DNA from: an uncultured Eubacteriales bacterium
GTDB taxonomy: Bacteria; Bacillota; Clostridia; Christensenellales; CAG-917
Direction of reading: 5' to 3'
DNA: 7,894 nt
Assembly (NCBI GenBank): GCA_900553825.1
Contig: USEV01000029.1
Location: forward strand, 1 to 7,894
In this document: one piece after another, positions 5,811 to 7,894 of the stretch
How positions within the stretch are numbered: the stretch's first letter is position 1
Layout of the letters: the number at the start of each line of letters is the position of its first letter
The notes under the pieces: model-generated
Databases searched by the model: none
What the model was told of the DNA's origin: nothing
Seen by the model: only the letters and a program-made list of their open reading frames with translations
Program-made: the position numbers and the translations under genes

Positions 5811-7205
5811 TTACGCCATCAGGTCGCCCGATGTGCGGCTGTAAAGCTGCAAATCACGGATGTTGCCTATGCCCGTGATGTACATGAGTATGCGTTCGAG
5901 CCCGAGCCCGAATCCGCTGTGCGGCACGCTGCCGTAACGGCGCAGCTCCATGTATCCCTTGTAGTCGTCGAGGTTCATGCCGCGCTCCACCATGGCGGCG
6001 GTGAGCTTGTCGTAGTCCGCCTCCCTCTCGCTGCAGCCGATGATTTCCCCGACGCCGGGCACCAGCAAATCCGTCGCGGCAACCGTCTTGCCGTCGTCGT
6101 TCTGCTTCATGTAAAAGCTCTTTATCTTCTTCGGATAGTTGGTGACGAACACGGGCTTGCCGAGCACCTTTTCGGTGATGTAGCGCTCATGCTCCGTCTG
6201 AAGGTCAAGACCCCAGCTCACGGGATAGGCAAACTGTTCCCCGCACTTTTCGAGGATGTCGATCGCCTCGGTGTAATCGAGCACGGCAAATTCGCTCGAC
6301 GCGACCTTCTCGAGCTTCTCGGTCAGACCTTTTTCAAATGCCTTTTCGAAGAAGGCTATTTCCTCCGCGCACTCGTCGAGCGCGGCGCGGATGACATACT
6401 TTATCATGCTCTCGGCAATCTTGATGATGTCGGGGAGCTTCGCGAAAGCGACCTCGGGCTCGATCTGCCAGAACTCCGCGGCATGACGGGGAGTGTTGCT
6501 GTTCTCTGCGCGGAAGGTGGGGCCGAAGGTGTAGATCTTGCCCATCGCCATCGCCGCGACCTCGCCCTCAAGCTGTCCCGAAACGGTGAGGCCCGCCTTG
6601 CGCTTGAAAAAGTCGCGCGCGATGTACTCCTCCTCGTCGCGGGAAGCCTTCGCCTCGGCGTACCCGTTCGTGGTCACGCGGAAAATCTCGCCCGCACCCT
6701 CGCAGTCGCTGCCCGTGATGATGGGGGTGTGGATGTAGGTGTAGCCCCTCTCCTGGAAAAAGCGGTGCAGGGCGTAGCTCACCTTGCTGCGGACGCGAAG
6801 CATCGCGTTGAAGGTGTTCGTCCTGACGCGAAGGTGAGGAATCGTGCGCAAGAATTCCAGGCTGTGATATTTCTTTTGCAGGGGGTAATCTGCGGGGCAA
6901 TCGCCAATCAGGGCGATGCTCTCGGCATTGAGTTCAAAGCCGCCCGCATCGACGAGCGCGGGGACGACCTCGCCCTCCGCCTCCACCGCGACGCCGCTCT
7001 TGAGGCAGGCAGCAAGCGCGTCGGCGTCGAACGCCGCCTTGTTCACGACAATCTGCAGATGCTTCAAAGATGTGCCGTCGTTGAGGGCGAGAAACGCCAT
7101 CGTCTTGCTGTCGCGCGCGGTGCGGACCCAGCCCGCAACCCTGACTTTTTTGCCGCTGTAACTCTCACCGTGGGAGAGCACTTCAGAGATGTCCGTATAA
7201 ATCAT
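5811..7205 (-). CDS. asnS: Asparagine-tRNA ligase (AsnRS)
   Basis: A 464-residue class IIb synthetase that charges asparagine onto tRNA-Asn in the cytoplasm (E. coli AsnRS is 466 residues). It has an OB-fold anticodon domain (about 1-105; VRVAGWVRTARDSK at 21-34) and no GAD insertion, which separates it from AspRS. Further signatures are HTPIITGSDCEGAGEIF (159-175), VSGQLEGE (208-215), motif 2 FGPTFRAENSNTPRHAAEFW (227-246), GVGEIIGCSERE (384-395) and motif 3 GFGLGLERILMY (431-442). The end reads IRDLQLYSRTSGDLMA, where most family members have a form like RDVIPFPRTP. The frame is intact, so this is divergence rather than a frameshift. The start ATG 7203-7205 has AAGG about 6 nt upstream, a modest ribosome binding site. 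It is the first gene of the operon, driven by the promoter at 7260-7288. Confidence 0.97.
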   Translation of the reverse strand: MIYTDISEVLSHGESYSGKKVRVAGWVRTARDSKTMAFLALNDGTSLKHLQIVVNKAAFDADALAACLKSGVAVEAEGEVVPALVDAGGFELNAESIALIGDCPADYPLQKKYHSLEFLRTIPHLRVRTNTFNAMLRVRSKVSYALHRFFQERGYTYIHTPIITGSDCEGAGEIFRVTTNGYAEAKASRDEEEYIARDFFKRKAGLTVSGQLEGEVAAMAMGKIYTFGPTFRAENSNTPRHAAEFWQIEPEVAFAKLPDIIKIAESMIKYVIRAALDECAEEIAFFEKAFEKGLTEKLEKVASSEFAVLDYTEAIDILEKCGEQFAYPVSWGLDLQTEHERYITEKVLGKPVFVTNYPKKIKSFYMKQNDDGKTVAATDLLVPGVGEIIGCSEREADYDKLTAAMVERGMNLDDYKGYMELRRYGSVPHSGFGLGLERILMYITGIGNIRDLQLYSRTSGDLMA

Positions 7206-7217
7206 ACCAACCTTGAC

Positions 7218-7231
7218 GGGCGCATACGCCC
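7218..7231 (-). other. Small hairpin in the asnS leader
   Basis: The minus strand reads GGGCG-TATG-CGCCC, a 5-bp GC stem with a 4-nt loop, ending 12 nt before the asnS start codon and just ahead of its weak AAGG ribosome binding site. The leader is only about 48 nt, too short for a T-box or a typical attenuator. It may tune translation initiation or be chance. Confidence 0.35.
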
Positions 7232-7259
7232 TTATACGCGTAAACCTTTATGAATTGTA

Positions 7260-7288
7260 ATTATATAGTCACTTTGTTTTTTTGTAAA
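7260..7288 (-). promoter_or_regulatory. Strong sigma70 promoter of the asnS-asnA-aspS operon
   Basis: On the minus strand, TTTACA (-35, 7283-7288) and a consensus TATAAT (-10, 7260-7265) are separated by exactly 17 nt in an AT-rich island. Transcription should begin near 7253, giving a leader of about 48 nt before the asnS ATG. It is one of the best promoter matches in the window and points away from the trxB promoter. Confidence 0.85.
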
Positions 7289-7292
7289 GGGA

Positions 7293-7311
7293 TTTTGCTC
7301 TCCGCGCAAAA
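7293..7311. repeat. Inverted repeat centred between the divergent promoters
   Basis: TTTTGC (7293-7298) and GCAAAA (7306-7311) are perfect 6-bp complements around 7 nt. The centre is 7302, against a midpoint of 7301.5 between the two -35 elements (7288 and 7315). The A/T arms could act as upstream elements for both promoters, or the dyad could be a shared regulator site. Six-bp arms can occur by chance. Confidence 0.35.
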
Positions 7312-7314
7312 AAG

Positions 7315-7343
7315 TTGACTTGCCCCCTGCCTCGGGATATACT
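7315..7343 (+). promoter_or_regulatory. Strong sigma70 promoter of trxB
   Basis: TTGACT (-35, 7315-7320) and TATACT (-10, 7338-7343) are separated by exactly 17 nt, each one base from consensus. The start site should be near 7350, leaving a leader of only about 14 nt that contains the GGAGG ribosome binding site. Confidence 0.82.
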
Positions 7344-7363
7344 GAAACCGTTCGGAGGTGCGT

Positions 7364-7843
7364 ATGTACGACTTGCTTATTCTGGGAGGCGGTCCTGCGG
7401 GGCTGACGGCGGGCATATACGCCGCGAGGGGAGGACTCTCCTGCGCGGTCATCGAATCCAAGGCGGTGGGCGGACAGGCTGCCCTCACTTCCGAAATCGA
7501 GAATTACCCGGGGTTCAAATCCGTGAGCGGGTTCGAGCTGACTTCCCTCATGCAAGCACAATGCGAGGGTTTAGGCGTGCAATTTGTGTACGACAACCCC
7601 GTGAAAGTGTCGTTGGACGGCAAGATCAAGAGCGTGGAAACGGAGTATTCCGGCACCCTCTCCGCACCCGCAATCGTCATTGCGACAGGCGCACTCCCCC
7701 GCCCCCTCGGCGTGGAAAGAGAGAGCGCGCTCATAGGCGGCGGCGTGTCCTATTGCGCCACCTGCGACGGCGCGTTTTTCAGGGGTAAACCCGTGGTGGT
7801 GGTCGGCGGCGGAAACACCGCGGTCGAGGACGCGCTGTATCTC
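7364..7843 (+). CDS. trxB: Thioredoxin reductase, 5' part only (contig end)
   Basis: The first 160 genuine residues of an enzyme usually about 305-320 long. It is a cytoplasmic flavoprotein that uses NADPH to reduce thioredoxin. The FAD-binding motif is [18 protein letters not shown] (5-22), followed by VGGQ (36-39) and IENYPGF (45-51). [10 protein letters not shown] (104-113) ends the first FAD part. The redox-active CATCDG, with C131 and C134, marks low-molecular-weight TrxB rather than ferredoxin-NADP reductase-like relatives. The NADPH motif [15 protein letters not shown] (146-160) is the last real stretch. I chose ATG 7364-7366 because GGAGG (7354-7358) lies 5 nt upstream. An in-frame GTG at 7358 would add two residues and overlap that site. 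The stop reached at 7880-7882 lies in adapter and index sequence, so the apparent 172-residue product is false. The true gene continues off the assembly. Confidence 0.95.
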
Positions 7844-7844
7844 A

Positions 7845-7894
7845 CTGTCTCTTATACACATCTCCGAGCCCACGAGACGTAGAGGAATATCGTA
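7845..7894 (+). other. Illumina Nextera adapter read-through plus i7 index (artefact, not genomic)
   Basis: At 7845 the sequence switches to CTGTCTCTTATACACATCT, the Nextera mosaic end, and continues through the i7-side Nextera adapter to 7878 without a mismatch to the sequence as I know it. Bases 7879-7886, GTAGAGGA, match the Nextera i7 index N712 as I recall it. The last 8 bases, ATATCGTA, match the following P7 flow-cell segment (ATCTCGTA) with one difference. This is untrimmed adapter at a contig end. Confidence 0.97.

Noticed and set aside
4800..7253. An 817-codon open frame on the + strand antisense to asnS and asnA
   Set aside because: It is a by-product of GC-rich codon use. It spans two clear family members on the other strand, its translation is Arg/His/Val-rich with no recognisable motif, and no ribosome binding site supports it.
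7206..7259. T-box riboswitch or leader-peptide attenuator ahead of asnS
   Set aside because: The leader from the predicted start site is only about 48 nt. It has no T-box core, no terminator/antiterminator pair and no Asn-codon-rich peptide.
7845..7863. Genuine Tn5 mosaic end marking a transposon insertion
   Set aside because: The mosaic end is followed by the i7-side sequencing adapter, an index and P7 sequence, not by transposon DNA, and there is no target-site duplication or transposase.
7844..7882. Natural frameshift or alternative C-terminus of TrxB
   Set aside because: The sequence past 7844 is Nextera adapter, so the break is technical and not a pseudogene or programmed event.

Overview
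The window comes from a GC-rich bacterium (roughly 60% GC by eye). The only AT-rich stretches are promoters. Several things suggest an uncultured, probably gut-associated Clostridia/Firmicutes-type genome, but this is a weak inference: a secreted lipoprotein with a Clostridia-style repeat architecture, AGGAGA-type ribosome binding sites, and a peptidase-M28-like membrane protein. No rRNA or tRNA gene, CRISPR array, insertion sequence or phage gene was seen. The right-hand end is not genomic: from 7845 it is Illumina Nextera adapter followed by a sample index. The real contig therefore ends at about 7844, inside trxB.

Layout from right to left. trxB (thioredoxin reductase) runs rightward from 7364 and is cut by the contig end. 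A 158-bp divergent intergenic region (7206-7363) holds two strong sigma70-type promoters facing away from each other, with a small inverted repeat midway between them. Leftward from it runs a tight operon of asnS (7205-5811), asnA (5801-4791) and aspS (4782-3031). The gaps are 9 and 8 nt, and each downstream ribosome binding site touches or overlaps the preceding stop codon. After a 105-bp gap with an inverted repeat and a probable promoter comes a lipoprotein gene (2925-1465), closed by a GC-rich hairpin terminator. Next is a FabG-like short-chain dehydrogenase (1396-683). Nine nt further on is a membrane protein with M28-peptidase-like segments (673 to beyond the left edge).

How the genes work together. 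asnS-asnA-aspS is a compact Asp/Asn module. AsnA makes asparagine from aspartate and ammonia, AsnRS charges it onto tRNA-Asn, and AspRS charges aspartate onto tRNA-Asp. This supports direct Asn-tRNA formation rather than sole reliance on GatCAB transamidation. The two left-hand genes look like a separate unit with no evident functional link to the module.

I did not find a convincing new biological system. Most worth a second look are the adapter artefact, the promoter architecture between trxB and asnS, the inverted repeat over the -35 of the lipoprotein promoter, and the unusual AspRS subtype.
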